From Lachnospiraceae bacterium (GTDB taxonomy: Bacteria; Bacillota; Clostridia; Lachnospirales; Lachnospiraceae), in the NCBI GenBank assembly GCA_017517305.1, contig JAFWZV010000019.1, positions 62,001 through 126,000 of the forward strand: DNA of 64,000 nt. Direction: 5' to 3'. Positions within the stretch are counted from its first letter, which is position 1; every line of letters starts with the position of its first letter. A program made the translations under genes and the position numbers. Positions 1 through 8,175 of this stretch are shown here, piece by piece. Under the pieces are notes generated by a model that made no database searches, was not told where the DNA came from, and saw nothing but the letters and a program-made list of their open reading frames with translations.

Positions 1-710
1 CTTATGTCTGGTGCAGTATCCTTTGGTGTCTCTGTGGTCATAGAGAATACGTCCATTCCGGCTGGAAGAGTATCATCTAATACGGAATCCTCAAGTACAG
101 TTTTTACATGTGGCTGTGCCACAATATTAATACTATCTATTCTAGCACTGATTTCATCAAGGGTGGTGTTGATATCCTGCATCCTTGCAGTGAGTTCATT
201 AAGTGTTTCAATAATATTTTGATTATCTGCTTTGTTGTACTTTATTATGATTTTAGCGGTGTTGGCTATGGACTCTGTAAGGGTTTCCTTAAGAGAAAGA
301 GTTAAGGCGGTATAATTATCTATGCTCTTAACCGAATTGTAATTGCTTGCCTCTGTCAGCTGAGTAAGGTTCTGATTAACCTTTCTAAGCTGTACATAGG
401 TTGCCTTAGCAAGGCGCTCAGCCTCTATAGCACGGTCAAGCTCAGCTTGCTTTTCTGCTTGATTAGGTGCCAGATAAGCTAGGGCCTGATTAATCATATC
501 TGCTATGTGTTGTTTATTCTCCTCCTGCTTGGCAAGGTGTAAGCTTAAAATTGCATTTGCAAGGGCATACAAGGAAATTACTAATACTAATGATAAACTA
601 ACCACATAAACGGTTTTTTCTCTATATGCCAGGACACAGTAAACCCAGGCCAATATAGCGGAAAAACTGATCATTCCCATGGTTACAATTCTGCGATATA
701 AATTGTTCAT
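1..710 (-). CDS. Hypothetical two-TM coiled-coil protein, 3' end outside window
   Basis: Reading the minus strand from an ATG at 710 gives an open frame to the window edge (236 codons, no stop), so the C-terminus is missing. A good ribosome site, GGAGG, lies 6 bases before the ATG. The protein begins MNNLYRRIVTMGMISF and has two hydrophobic helices at about residues 8-28 and 34-54. A long charged Ala/Glu/Lys/Gln-rich helical region follows, with heptad-like sequence (QAELDRAIEAERLAKATY and NELTARMQDINTTLDEISAR). The topology suggests a membrane-anchored coiled coil with most of its mass on one side of the membrane. I do not recognise a family and assign no function. It is divergent from the Card1-like gene. 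Confidence 0.7.
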   Translation of the reverse strand, partial: MNNLYRRIVTMGMISFSAILAWVYCVLAYREKTVYVVSLSLVLVISLYALANAILSLHLAKQEENKQHIADMINQALAYLAPNQAEKQAELDRAIEAERLAKATYVQLRKVNQNLTQLTEASNYNSVKSIDNYTALTLSLKETLTESIANTAKIIIKYNKADNQNIIETLNELTARMQDINTTLDEISARIDSINIVAQPHVKTVLEDSVLDDTLPAGMDVFSMTTETPKDTAPDI

Positions 711-831
711 GAGGCACCTCCAAAAAATCTATAATAAAATACATAAAATGACAAAATAATCTATCTCCTATTTTACCACAAATTTGTTGTATTTACTAGC
801 AAAAAATCTATAGCAGAGAGTATTTATTCTA

Positions 832-860
832 TTGTAAGAATTAGAGGAAAAATGTATAAT
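832..860 (+). promoter_or_regulatory. Predicted sigma-A promoter of the Card1-like gene
   Basis: TTGTAA at 832-837 and TATAAT at 855-860 are separated by exactly 17 bases. Transcription would start near 867, giving a leader of about 95 bases before the ATG at 961. No palindromic operator is obvious here. Confidence 0.6.
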
Positions 861-960
861 GTTATTATCTAATATATATGAACTGATTAACATTTTGGTT
901 AACAGACATGAAAATGCAAAGCTTTATATGATGGGTTACTAGACAGACAGGGGGTAGCGT

Positions 961-2151
961 ATGGCAGAAAGAACCAAGGTAATGGTTGAATTTTATTCTG
1001 AGGAGCCTTTGGAAAATGTTATGGCGATGATTAAATATCGCCCAGAGAAGATTATTTTCTTAGGTCATAAGGATAATATGATAACCAAGAGAATTAACGA
1101 CTTAAAGGATTTTAGGGATAGCAAGTGCCCTGATACAGAGCTGGAATTTATTGAGGTTCCTAAGGATGACTTAAATGGTGCCATAGATATTCTCACTGAC
1201 ATTATGAGGGAAAATCCTGGTGTACGCTTCGAACTGACAGGAGGTAGTGAGCTTATACTTATTGCCCTTGGATGTATCGCAGCTAGGATGAACATAAGTA
1301 AGCTAAGAATCGATCCATTTACCGGTAAGGAAATTGATATTAGAGGGGATCAGGTTGTAACCTCGGATTATCATTTTAACATCAGCATTGCTGAGGATAT
1401 TATTCTGCATGGCGGTGTGTTAACAGGTCAGACTGGTAGCTTCTCAGACTGGAAATTTACTGACGAGTTCAGAGAAGATATTAGAGTTATGTGGGATATA
1501 TGCAAGGCCTACAGAGGTAACTGGAATAAGCATTGTGCCACTATTGATGAGCTTAGAAAGAACACTCAGAACCAGAAGGAGGGCTGGGTGGAGATTTATA
1601 AGAATCCTTTGGGAGAGGCCATCAATCTGCTTAGAGACTTGGAGAAGGAGGGACTTATTAAGGACTATTCCGAGTCTAACAAGAGGGTTTCCTTTAGATT
1701 TAAGAATAACATGATAAGAAAGGTTATTGGCAAGGCTGGTAATATATTGGAGCTTCATGTATATGAGGTTGCTACTAGAGATAGCTACGTATTCACAGAT
1801 GCAGTAATTGGGGCTCACATAGACTGGGATGGTGAGATTCATGATTATGCTCACCCTGGTTACGATACGATGAATGAGATTGACGTTATTCTTATGAAGA
1901 ATGTATGCCCAATTTTTATATCCTGTAAGAGCGGAAAGGCTGGAGGTCACGCCCTTCACGAGCTGGAGACAGTGACCAGAAAGTTTGGAGGCAAGTACGC
2001 CAGAAAGGCGCTTATTCTTGCTAAGGCCTGCGATAATACTACAGGAACTATGTACTTTAAGCAACGCGCCAAGGATATGAAAATCTGGATTATCGATGAT
2101 GTCTTTAGACTTAGCGATGAGCAGCTCTTTAATAAGCTTAAGAGAATTTAA
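961..2151 (+). CDS. Card1/Can2-like CARF-domain nuclease (DUF1887 family), orphan
   Basis: The 396-aa protein has the layout of the DUF1887/Card1 family. An N-terminal CARF-like Rossmann domain (about 1-145) carries the motif FELTGGSELILIALG at about 90-104, where family members have a TGG(T/S)-type nucleotide-binding loop. A middle region (about 165-255) may be winged-helix. The C-terminal PD-(D/E)XK-type domain has Glu264 in NILELHVYEV, Asp308 in NEIDVILMK, and Ser321-Cys-Lys323 in FISCKSGK. Characterised Card1/Can2 enzymes are activated by cyclic tetra-adenylate from type III CRISPR complexes and cut nucleic acid. Here the acidic residue two before the catalytic Lys appears to be Ser, so activity is uncertain. 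No cas gene or CRISPR array is in the window. A GGGGGT ribosome site precedes the ATG. Confidence 0.85.
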   Translation: MAERTKVMVEFYSEEPLENVMAMIKYRPEKIIFLGHKDNMITKRINDLKDFRDSKCPDTELEFIEVPKDDLNGAIDILTDIMRENPGVRFELTGGSELILIALGCIAARMNISKLRIDPFTGKEIDIRGDQVVTSDYHFNISIAEDIILHGGVLTGQTGSFSDWKFTDEFREDIRVMWDICKAYRGNWNKHCATIDELRKNTQNQKEGWVEIYKNPLGEAINLLRDLEKEGLIKDYSESNKRVSFRFKNNMIRKVIGKAGNILELHVYEVATRDSYVFTDAVIGAHIDWDGEIHDYAHPGYDTMNEIDVILMKNVCPIFISCKSGKAGGHALHELETVTRKFGGKYARKALILAKACDNTTGTMYFKQRAKDMKIWIIDDVFRLSDEQLFNKLKRI

Positions 2152-2164
2152 TTTTGTGTATTAC

Positions 2165-2198
2165 ATACAGGCTCAGGTCTTACGACCTGAGCCTGTAT
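2165..2198 (+). terminator. Perfect 15-bp hairpin after the Card1-like gene, no U-tract
   Basis: ATACAGGCTCAGGTC (2165-2179) pairs perfectly with 2184-2198 around a TTAC loop. It starts 13 bases after the Card1-like stop codon. No T-run follows, so it may be a 3'-end stabiliser or a factor-dependent stop rather than a classic intrinsic terminator. Confidence 0.5.
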
Positions 2199-2202
2199 GC
2201 GA

Positions 2203-2278
2203 TATGGGCTGTGCATTGTTACATATTGATTAGAAATGTATAGCATTTGAATTATGGGCTGTGCCATATTACATATTG
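2203..2278 (+). repeat. 26-bp imperfect direct repeat at the edge of interspersed element A
   Basis: Bases 2203-2228 and 2253-2278 both read TATGGGCTGTGC, then four differing bases, then TTACATATTG (22 of 26 identical, 50-bp period). The second copy contains the outer arm of element A, so the arm has been duplicated on one side only. Confidence 0.75.
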
Positions 2279-2376
2279 GCCTGCCTGCCTAGGGATTCAG
2301 CCTCGCTGACACTTAAAACGGTCAGCTCACCTGAACCCTGTCGCGGCCGGAATATAATTTTTTGGCACAGCCCATA
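2253..2376 (-). repeat. Interspersed structured element, copy A
   Basis: Outer 14-bp perfect inverted repeat: TATGGGCTGTGCCA (2253-2266) with TGGCACAGCCCATA (2363-2376). Inside an AT-rich spacer on each side is a core (2278-2350) that, read on the minus strand, runs CCGGCCGCGAC, an 8-bp stem arm, GCTGAC-loop-GTCAGC, the returning arm, then CCCTAGGCAGG. The same core occurs at 30441-30512 and 37079-37155 on the plus strand with unrelated outer arms. This copy has one mismatch in the CCGGCC stem (partner GGCAGG). Together with the hairpin at 2165-2198 it fills the 302-base gap between the Card1-like gene and the protease gene. I see no coding sequence in the gap. It may be a structured RNA or a small mobile DNA element; I cannot name the family. 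Confidence 0.75.
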
Positions 2377-2453
2377 GCTCCATATGTTCAGATTAATAAA
2401 GTGAATGAACAGCTCCTTCCTTGCATAGGATGTAATATGATGGAGGGAAGTGT

Positions 2454-4181
2454 ATGGACAACAGCAATATCAATGCTAGAGAGGAAACAACTTGTGGTGC
2501 ATATGTATATGATGAGGATTACATAAACTACTTTATCAAGTATGATAACGACCTAAGAGGCGTTAGAGAGGTTATGGATCCTGATTGTATAGATGTGGTA
2601 AATAACAGATTTTTGGTGGCATATAAGAGGGCACCGGAACCAGAGGCTGTAGAGGATTTTTTTGCCTATGGCTACAATAATTTACCTAAGCTGTATGGTC
2701 TTGCTGATGTGGATGCAGTGGAGGATATTGGTGCATTTGCAGTTAGAAAGCTTCCAGGGCTAAAGCTAGATGGAAGAGGTGTTTTGGTAGGCCTTGTGGA
2801 CACAGGAATAGATTTTGTCAATCCTGCTTTTACAGATGGCCTTGGAAATACAAGAATAGAGTACATATGGGACCAAAATCAGGAATCCTTTGGAATAGGG
2901 AAGCCAGTTTTTGGCTATGGTGGAGAGTTTTCAAAAGAGGACATCAAGAGAGCTAAAGCTACAGATAATCCATACAATCTTATTCCGGCCAGAGATGAGG
3001 AGGGTCATGGTACATTTGTGGCATCCATAGTGGCGGGGAATGAAAACCTGGAGGAGAACTTCAGTGGGGTAGCTCCGGCAACCTCCATAATCATGGTAAA
3101 GCTTAAATCTGCCCCTAAAGCTTTAAAGGATTTCTATTATGTGAGACAAGGGAAAATAAGCTATAGTGAAACGGATATTGCTCAGGGCATTAGATATTTG
3201 ATTAATAAGGCGGTTGAGCTTGATATGCCTATGGTGATTTACCTTGGGGTAGGAACAAATCAAGGAGGCCATGATGGAGGTAGCAACCTGGAGCAATACA
3301 TAGAGAATCTGTCAGGTCTTAGGGGTATATGCTTTGTTGCACCAGGTGGCAATGAGTTGGGCTCTAGGAATCATTTTGAGGGCACTAATCAGGTGATGGA
3401 GATAAATGTGGAGCCTGATGTGCCAGGCTTTACTATGGAAATCTGGGGTAATGCACCAGGACTTTTGGAGCTTATTGTGGAATCTCCCTCTGGGGAAAGG
3501 TTAAATACCATAGTGGCCAATGAAACAGGTACAACCATAGGAGATTTCTTGTTTGAAGGAAGTATTGTATATGTTGAAAATATTGTGGTGGAATCAGTGA
3601 CGGGAGATCAGGTGTATGTTCTAAGATTTTCATCTCCTGCACAGGGAATATGGAGAATTATTGTAACTGAAAGCCTTAATCAGTTAGGTGGTGGCTATAA
3701 TGCTTGGTTGCCTATAAGAGCATTTACAGATGAGAGGGTAGCATTTATTAGACCATCTCCGGATATTACTGTTACTAGTCCTGGAAATAGTATTGGCTGC
3801 ATAACTAGTAGCACCTACAATAATGTAAATGGTGCAATATATGTGCAGTCTGGCCGAGGTTTTACTAGAAAAGGAGGTATTAAGCCGGATATAACAGCCC
3901 CTGGGGTAGATATCACAGGAGTATTCGCGGCTGGTGGAGATAGGACCTTATATACTAGAAAAAGTGGAAGCAGTGTTGCCACTGCATTTACAGCTGGTGC
4001 AGCTGCTCTTATGCTGCAGTGGGCAGTAGTGGATAAAAATAATCTAGGGATTAATACAGAGATAATTAAGCAGCAGCTTATTAGAGGGGCAAGGCGAGAA
4101 CCAGAGCTTAGTTATCCAAATAATGTGTGGGGATGGGGTATTTTGGATATACTGCAAACCTTTCAAAATCTTAGACAATAA
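2454..4181 (+). CDS. Subtilisin-like serine peptidase (S8 family, clostridial type)
   Basis: 575 aa with the full S8 triad in order: Asp116 in VGLVDTGIDF, His185 in EGHGTFVASIVAG, and Ser507 in KSGSSVATAFTAGAAALML. Between His and Ser lies the long insertion (about 310-420, beta-rich) typical of the clostridial Csp-like and intracellular S8 group. There is no signal peptide or membrane segment, so the enzyme is probably cytoplasmic or reaches a compartment such as the forespore by another route. The active-site segment reads GSSVATA rather than the common GTSMATP, with the nucleophile retained. A strong GGAGGG site sits before the ATG. In spore formers such proteins can process germination or sporulation factors, but that role is inference here. 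Confidence 0.88.
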   Translation: MDNSNINAREETTCGAYVYDEDYINYFIKYDNDLRGVREVMDPDCIDVVNNRFLVAYKRAPEPEAVEDFFAYGYNNLPKLYGLADVDAVEDIGAFAVRKLPGLKLDGRGVLVGLVDTGIDFVNPAFTDGLGNTRIEYIWDQNQESFGIGKPVFGYGGEFSKEDIKRAKATDNPYNLIPARDEEGHGTFVASIVAGNENLEENFSGVAPATSIIMVKLKSAPKALKDFYYVRQGKISYSETDIAQGIRYLINKAVELDMPMVIYLGVGTNQGGHDGGSNLEQYIENLSGLRGICFVAPGGNELGSRNHFEGTNQVMEINVEPDVPGFTMEIWGNAPGLLELIVESPSGERLNTIVANETGTTIGDFLFEGSIVYVENIVVESVTGDQVYVLRFSSPAQGIWRIIVTESLNQLGGGYNAWLPIRAFTDERVAFIRPSPDITVTSPGNSIGCITSSTYNNVNGAIYVQSGRGFTRKGGIKPDITAPGVDITGVFAAGGDRTLYTRKSGSSVATAFTAGAAALMLQWAVVDKNNLGINTEIIKQQLIRGARREPELSYPNNVWGWGILDILQTFQNLRQ

Positions 4182-4234
4182 TTACACAAAATTACCAAAA
4201 TTTTACGAAAAAGTTACTAAAATGTTGTTTTTAC

Positions 4235-4262
4235 TTGACATAATTGCAAAATAAAGTATGAT
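4235..4262 (+). promoter_or_regulatory. Predicted promoter of the zinc-ribbon/Pro-repeat gene
   Basis: TTGACA (4235-4240), 16-base spacer, TATGAT (4257-4262). This places the start near 4269, about 40 bases before the ATG at 4310. Confidence 0.6.
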
Positions 4263-4309
4263 TATAGATAGCTATGTAAAATTACACAGTTTAAACGGAG
4301 GTAAAGAGA

Positions 4310-5638
4310 ATGATTTGTGAATCATGTAAGTTCGATAACAGAGAGGGTGCATTATTCTGCGCTGAGTGTGGAAAGCCTCTTGCAAGTGCGAACGCTAATG
4401 CTGAGAAACCAGAAGTTAAGAATGAACAGGATGATAGTAAGACAGTTATCCTTGACGAGGTAGTAACTAATAGCAAGGAATCTGTTGATAAGGAAGATGA
4501 GAGTGAGGCTAATACAACAGTTCTCACAAGTGATATGCTTAAGCCTGCACAGCCAGCAGCACCTAAGGGATTTGCCCCAGGACCAGCTCCAGTTAAGCCT
4601 ATGGCTCCACAGGCACCAAAGATGGCAGCCCCACAGGGAGCACCTATGGCACCAAATGGTCAGCCTATGGCCCCACAGGCACCAAAGATGGCAGCCCCAC
4701 AGGGAGCACCTATGGCACCAAACGGACAGCCTATGGCTCCACAGGCACCAAAGATGGCAGCCCCACAGGGAGCACCTATGGCACCAAACGGACAGCCTAT
4801 GGCTCCACAGGCACCAAAGATGGCAGCCCCACAGGGAGCACCTATGGCACCAAATGGCCAGCCGGCGGCTCCACAGGCACCAGCAAATGGACAGCCAGCA
4901 ACTCCACAGGCACCAGCAAATGGACAGCCAGTACCAGCTGCACCAGCAGACAAGAAGCCTGCAAAGGTAGATAAGAAGGAACAGAAGAAGGCAGCAAAGG
5001 CTGCAAAGAAGGAAAAGAAGGGCAAGATGGGTGTTGGAACTAAGGTATATATTGTTATTTCAATATTACTTATATTGGGCCTTGGTGGAACTCTTGCATA
5101 TGGATACTTTATATTCCATAAGGATAAGATGGCAGATGCTAAGACTGAGAAGGAAACACTTATAACTGATTATGAAGCTCAGTTAAGCCAGAAGGATAAT
5201 GAGATTGCTAACCTTTATGCATCATCTACAGATGCTCAGGCAACAATTGCAAGTCTTGAGACTCAGCTTGCTGATAGCCAGCTTGCACAGGCAGAGGCAC
5301 AGGCAACTGCAGATTCATATACTGCTTATGACCCATTAATCAACTTTGTAGAGAGCTGTTCAGCAGATTCAAGTACTGATATGATGGTAAGTGATACTGT
5401 TGTGTATGCAACAGCTGGTTCTACAGTTGAGGTTTACGTATATTTCCCAAGCCAGGAGGGACAGCTTAGCTATGTAGTTTCAGACGTGGCAGTTGTTGAT
5501 TGTACTTGGGGCGAGGAATGGGTAAATGGTAACGTTTTACCAATTTCTATTGAAGCTAAGTCAGCTGGTGATGTAACAATTGAGGTTACAAATGACCAGA
5601 ATGATATTAAGGAAACAATCTTTGTTCATGTAGAATAA
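4310..5638 (+). CDS. Zinc-ribbon, proline-rich repeat, single-TM coiled-coil protein
   Basis: 442 aa. Residues 1-24 form a zinc ribbon (MICESCKFDNREGALFCAEC, two CxxC pairs). An acidic linker is followed by four near-identical 22-residue repeats rich in Pro, Ala, Met and Gln (about 97-184) and two shorter APANGQP repeats. A very basic Lys/Ala cluster (about 215-240), one transmembrane helix (about 243-266), a coiled coil (about 270-340) and a C-terminal beta-rich domain with a bacterial Ig-like look complete the protein. The likely topology is ribbon and repeats in the cytosol, with the coiled coil and Ig-like domain outside. AACGGAGG precedes the ATG. It is followed by a strong terminator shared with the convergent peptidase gene. 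No specific function can be assigned. Confidence 0.8.
   Translation: MICESCKFDNREGALFCAECGKPLASANANAEKPEVKNEQDDSKTVILDEVVTNSKESVDKEDESEANTTVLTSDMLKPAQPAAPKGFAPGPAPVKPMAPQAPKMAAPQGAPMAPNGQPMAPQAPKMAAPQGAPMAPNGQPMAPQAPKMAAPQGAPMAPNGQPMAPQAPKMAAPQGAPMAPNGQPAAPQAPANGQPATPQAPANGQPVPAAPADKKPAKVDKKEQKKAAKAAKKEKKGKMGVGTKVYIVISILLILGLGGTLAYGYFIFHKDKMADAKTEKETLITDYEAQLSQKDNEIANLYASSTDAQATIASLETQLADSQLAQAEAQATADSYTAYDPLINFVESCSADSSTDMMVSDTVVYATAGSTVEVYVYFPSQEGQLSYVVSDVAVVDCTWGEEWVNGNVLPISIEAKSAGDVTIEVTNDQNDIKETIFVHVE
4598..4861 (+). repeat. Four 66-bp tandem repeats inside a coding region
   Basis: Units at 4598-4663, 4664-4729, 4730-4795 and 4796-4861 differ by only a few bases, such as ggt/gga and gcc/gct. 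They encode PMAPQAPKMAAPQGAPMAPN plus GQ. The near-identity at DNA level suggests recent expansion, so copy number is likely to vary between strains. Confidence 0.9.
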
Positions 5639-5647
5639 TAATCAAAT

Positions 5648-5680
5648 AAAAAAACGGGCTTATGCCCGTTTTTTTATTTG
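5648..5680. terminator. Bidirectional terminator between convergent genes
   Basis: ACGGGC (5654-5659), loop TTAT, GCCCGT (5664-5669), with A7 before and T7 after. It serves both strands, and the TAA of the minus-strand peptidase gene lies inside its T-tract. Confidence 0.9.
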
Positions 5681-6501
5681 ATTATTATAGCCATTTCATC
5701 CATACCCTCATAGGTTACTTTAAAATTCTCCATATCACGATAAACCACACCATCAATAGGATCATATATTGTTACAGTTCCTGCCTTAAAATCGTAGCCT
5801 GCAAGTACAACACAGTGTTCATTGTAGTCCCAGGCGTAAGCATTTCCTTCCTCATCGTAATTATAATTGGCCTTGCTACAGTCAGCCATATTTATGGTGG
5901 TCCATATAAGAATTGGATGACCTTCAGCTACATACTCTAACAAGGTATCAAAATCTGTTCCAGTTATATTGTAAGCGGTGTGCACACTGCCGTTGGCTTT
6001 TAGGAAATTATTAGCGGTTATGGTCATACCAGGGGCATAACAGCCACCGCCTGTAGAGTTTGAGTAAGGATCTCCGCAGTAGCCCATAACGAAGTTGTCG
6101 GAATACACCAGATATTCATCTACAATGTGTGTTTTATCTAAATCATAGCCTAGGTAATTAAGTATCATGGTAAGGGAAACTGACTCACAGCCAGCAGGTA
6201 GCTCTGGATCCTGATTAATAAGTTCAAGCTCTAGGTCAAAGCAGTCCGGAAATTCTGTTGTAGCTTCCTGGGTGCTCTCCTCAGTTTCTAGCTCTGTTGT
6301 AGTAGTGTTTTGGATAATATTGTTGCCAACCATGGCCTCTTCACCGGCGTTCTGAAGACTGACAGGTATTTCCTCTGTGGTTATAGAGGTGGTTACTTCC
6401 TCAGAATCTTTAAGTCCTGACCCTGACAAAGTAATTACACAGACACAGCAGATTGCGCAGGATACAATTATAATTAATATAGATATGATAGTTTTCTTCA
6501 T
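5674..6501 (-). CDS. C39-like (papain-fold) cysteine peptidase, membrane-anchored or secreted
   Basis: 275 aa. An N-terminal hydrophobic segment (about 4-27) serves as signal or anchor, followed by a Thr/Glu-rich spacer (about 33-80). The catalytic domain looks like the peptidase_C39_2 group: Gln in LINQDPELPAG followed by the nucleophile Cys in AGCESVSLTMILNYLGY, His in YNEHCVVLAGYD, and Asp in IYDPIDG. AAGGAGA precedes the ATG at 6501. It stands alone, convergent with the zinc-ribbon gene. The substrate is unknown; extracellular peptides or wall peptides are the usual guess for this family. Confidence 0.82.
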   Translation of the reverse strand: MKKTIISILIIIVSCAICCVCVITLSGSGLKDSEEVTTSITTEEIPVSLQNAGEEAMVGNNIIQNTTTTELETEESTQEATTEFPDCFDLELELINQDPELPAGCESVSLTMILNYLGYDLDKTHIVDEYLVYSDNFVMGYCGDPYSNSTGGGCYAPGMTITANNFLKANGSVHTAYNITGTDFDTLLEYVAEGHPILIWTTINMADCSKANYNYDEEGNAYAWDYNEHCVVLAGYDFKAGTVTIYDPIDGVVYRDMENFKVTYEGMDEMAIIIK

Positions 6502-6676
6502 GGTTATCTCCTTAAATATGTACTAAGGTACTATTTTTTAACCGAAAATGAGTATATTACTCACAGCTATTTCAGTCAAGAAAAATATGTCCTAATTTAA
6601 TATAAATATTAGACTTATTATGTGAATAAAAGGTGACAGCCCAGTGAAAAAATGGAAAATAAAAACATAAAAATCT

Positions 6677-6705
6677 TTGCATATGACATCTGTAAATGTT
6701 ATTAT
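6677..6705 (+). promoter_or_regulatory. Predicted promoter of the MATE gene
   Basis: TTGCAT (6677-6682), 17-base spacer, TATTAT (6700-6705). I looked for a riboswitch-like fold in 6502-6767 and saw none. Confidence 0.5.
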
Positions 6706-6767
6706 CTTCAATAGTAAATTTTATAGCAAATTTAATACTAACAATAGATAGGTGGTAAACAATAGAT

Positions 6768-8144
6768 ATGGAAGAAACAGTAAGATATAGTGAGAATCCC
6801 TTAGGAACAAGGCCAGTTAATAAGCTTTTGAGGCAGTTTGCTATTCCAAGTATGGTGGCTATGCTGGTTAGTGCCTTGTACAATATGGTAGATCAATTCT
6901 TTATAGGCAGATATGTGGGAGAGCTGGGAAATGCGGCTACAAACATTGCATTTCCGCTTACAACCTCCTGTACAGCTATTGCATTGTTGTGTGGTATAGG
7001 TGGGGCCTCAGCCTTTAATCTGGCTATGGGGGCAGATAAAAAGGAAGAGGCAGGGCATTATGTGGGCAATGCTATTACAACTATGCTGGCAGTGGGAACA
7101 GCCCTTTGCATAGTGGTTCAGCTTTTTCTAACTCCAATATTAAATGCTTTTGGTTCCCCAAGTGATGTTCTTCCTTACGCAGAGGATTATGCGGGGATTA
7201 CTGCCTTAGGCTTTCCATTTCTTATAATAGGAACTGGTGGTGGTCATCTTATGAGGGCTGATGGAAGTCCCAAGATGACTATGATTTGCAATATAACAGG
7301 TGCAGTTATTAATACGGTTTTAGACTATATATTTGTAGGTGTCATGGGATGGGAGATGGTAGGTGCAGCCTGGGCTACAGTTATAGGTCAGTTTGTGGCA
7401 GCCCTTCTGGTATTTAATTATTTTATGAGATTTAAGACTGTCAAGCTTAGCAGAAGACATCTTGTTCTTAAGGGGCGAATTATAGGCAAGGTTTTGTCCT
7501 TAGGTACTGCTCCTTGTAGTAATCAGTTGGCTATGATGGTGGTTCAGATAGTGCTTAACAACTCACTAAAATATTACGGTGGACAGTCCTCCTTTGGAGA
7601 ATCTATACCTATAGCCTGTGTGGGAATAATATCTAAGGTATGTATGATATTCTTTTCGTTTGTAATAGGTATCTCTCAGGGACTTCAGCCTATAGTAAGC
7701 TTTAATTATGGGGCTGGGAATTATAAGAGAGTTAAGAAGGCTTACAAGCTGGCCTTATTTGCCAGCTTCATCATATCCACAGTGGCATTTGTTATGTGTC
7801 AGGTATTTCCGAGACAGATTATATCCTTATTTGGTGATGGCTCAGAGGCATATTACCAGTTCGGTATAAGGTATTTTAGGATATATATGCTGTTTATAGG
7901 AATTACATTTATTCAGCCTATAACCTCTAACTTTTTTACAGCTATAGGAAAACCGGTAAAGGGTGTATTTTTATCCCTTACAAGGCAGATACTGTTTCTG
8001 ATTCCACTTATATTAATATTGCCATTGTTCTTAGGAATAGACGGAATACTTTATGCTGGACCTATAGCAGATTTTACAGCTGTAACAACAGCTACAGTAA
8101 TGGCAGTGCTGGAGTTTAGACACAAGGAGTATAAGGAAGTATAG
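6768..8144 (+). CDS. MATE-family multidrug/toxin efflux transporter
   Basis: 458 aa with about twelve hydrophobic helices in two homologous halves. MATE signatures are visible: N-terminal PVNKLLRQFAIPSMVAMLVS, ALYNMVDQFFIGRYVG, and NFFTAIGKPVKGVFLSL in the C-terminal half. The family couples outward export of cationic compounds to Na+ or H+ entry across the cytoplasmic membrane; the substrate cannot be read from sequence. Length is normal. The ribosome site is moderate (AGGTGG, rather far from the ATG). A thioredoxin reductase gene follows after 31 bases and is probably co-transcribed. Confidence 0.92.
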   Translation: MEETVRYSENPLGTRPVNKLLRQFAIPSMVAMLVSALYNMVDQFFIGRYVGELGNAATNIAFPLTTSCTAIALLCGIGGASAFNLAMGADKKEEAGHYVGNAITTMLAVGTALCIVVQLFLTPILNAFGSPSDVLPYAEDYAGITALGFPFLIIGTGGGHLMRADGSPKMTMICNITGAVINTVLDYIFVGVMGWEMVGAAWATVIGQFVAALLVFNYFMRFKTVKLSRRHLVLKGRIIGKVLSLGTAPCSNQLAMMVVQIVLNNSLKYYGGQSSFGESIPIACVGIISKVCMIFFSFVIGISQGLQPIVSFNYGAGNYKRVKKAYKLALFASFIISTVAFVMCQVFPRQIISLFGDGSEAYYQFGIRYFRIYMLFIGITFIQPITSNFFTAIGKPVKGVFLSLTRQILFLIPLILILPLFLGIDGILYAGPIADFTAVTTATVMAVLEFRHKEYKEV

Positions 8145-8175
8145 ACTTGTCTACATTAATGGAGGAGGGATTTTT

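Noticed and set aside
1444-2064. 206-aa minus-strand open frame inside the Card1-like gene
   Set aside because: It lies wholly within a recognised gene on the other strand and shows no protein-like motif or ribosome site.
4660-5025. Minus-strand Gly/Ala/Phe-rich open frame opposite the Pro-rich repeats
   Set aside because: It is the shadow of the 66-bp repeats in the zinc-ribbon gene, with no ribosome site.
6502-6767. Possible riboswitch upstream of the MATE transporter
   Set aside because: I looked for guanidine, PreQ1, SAM and similar cores and for a terminator/antiterminator pair and saw none.
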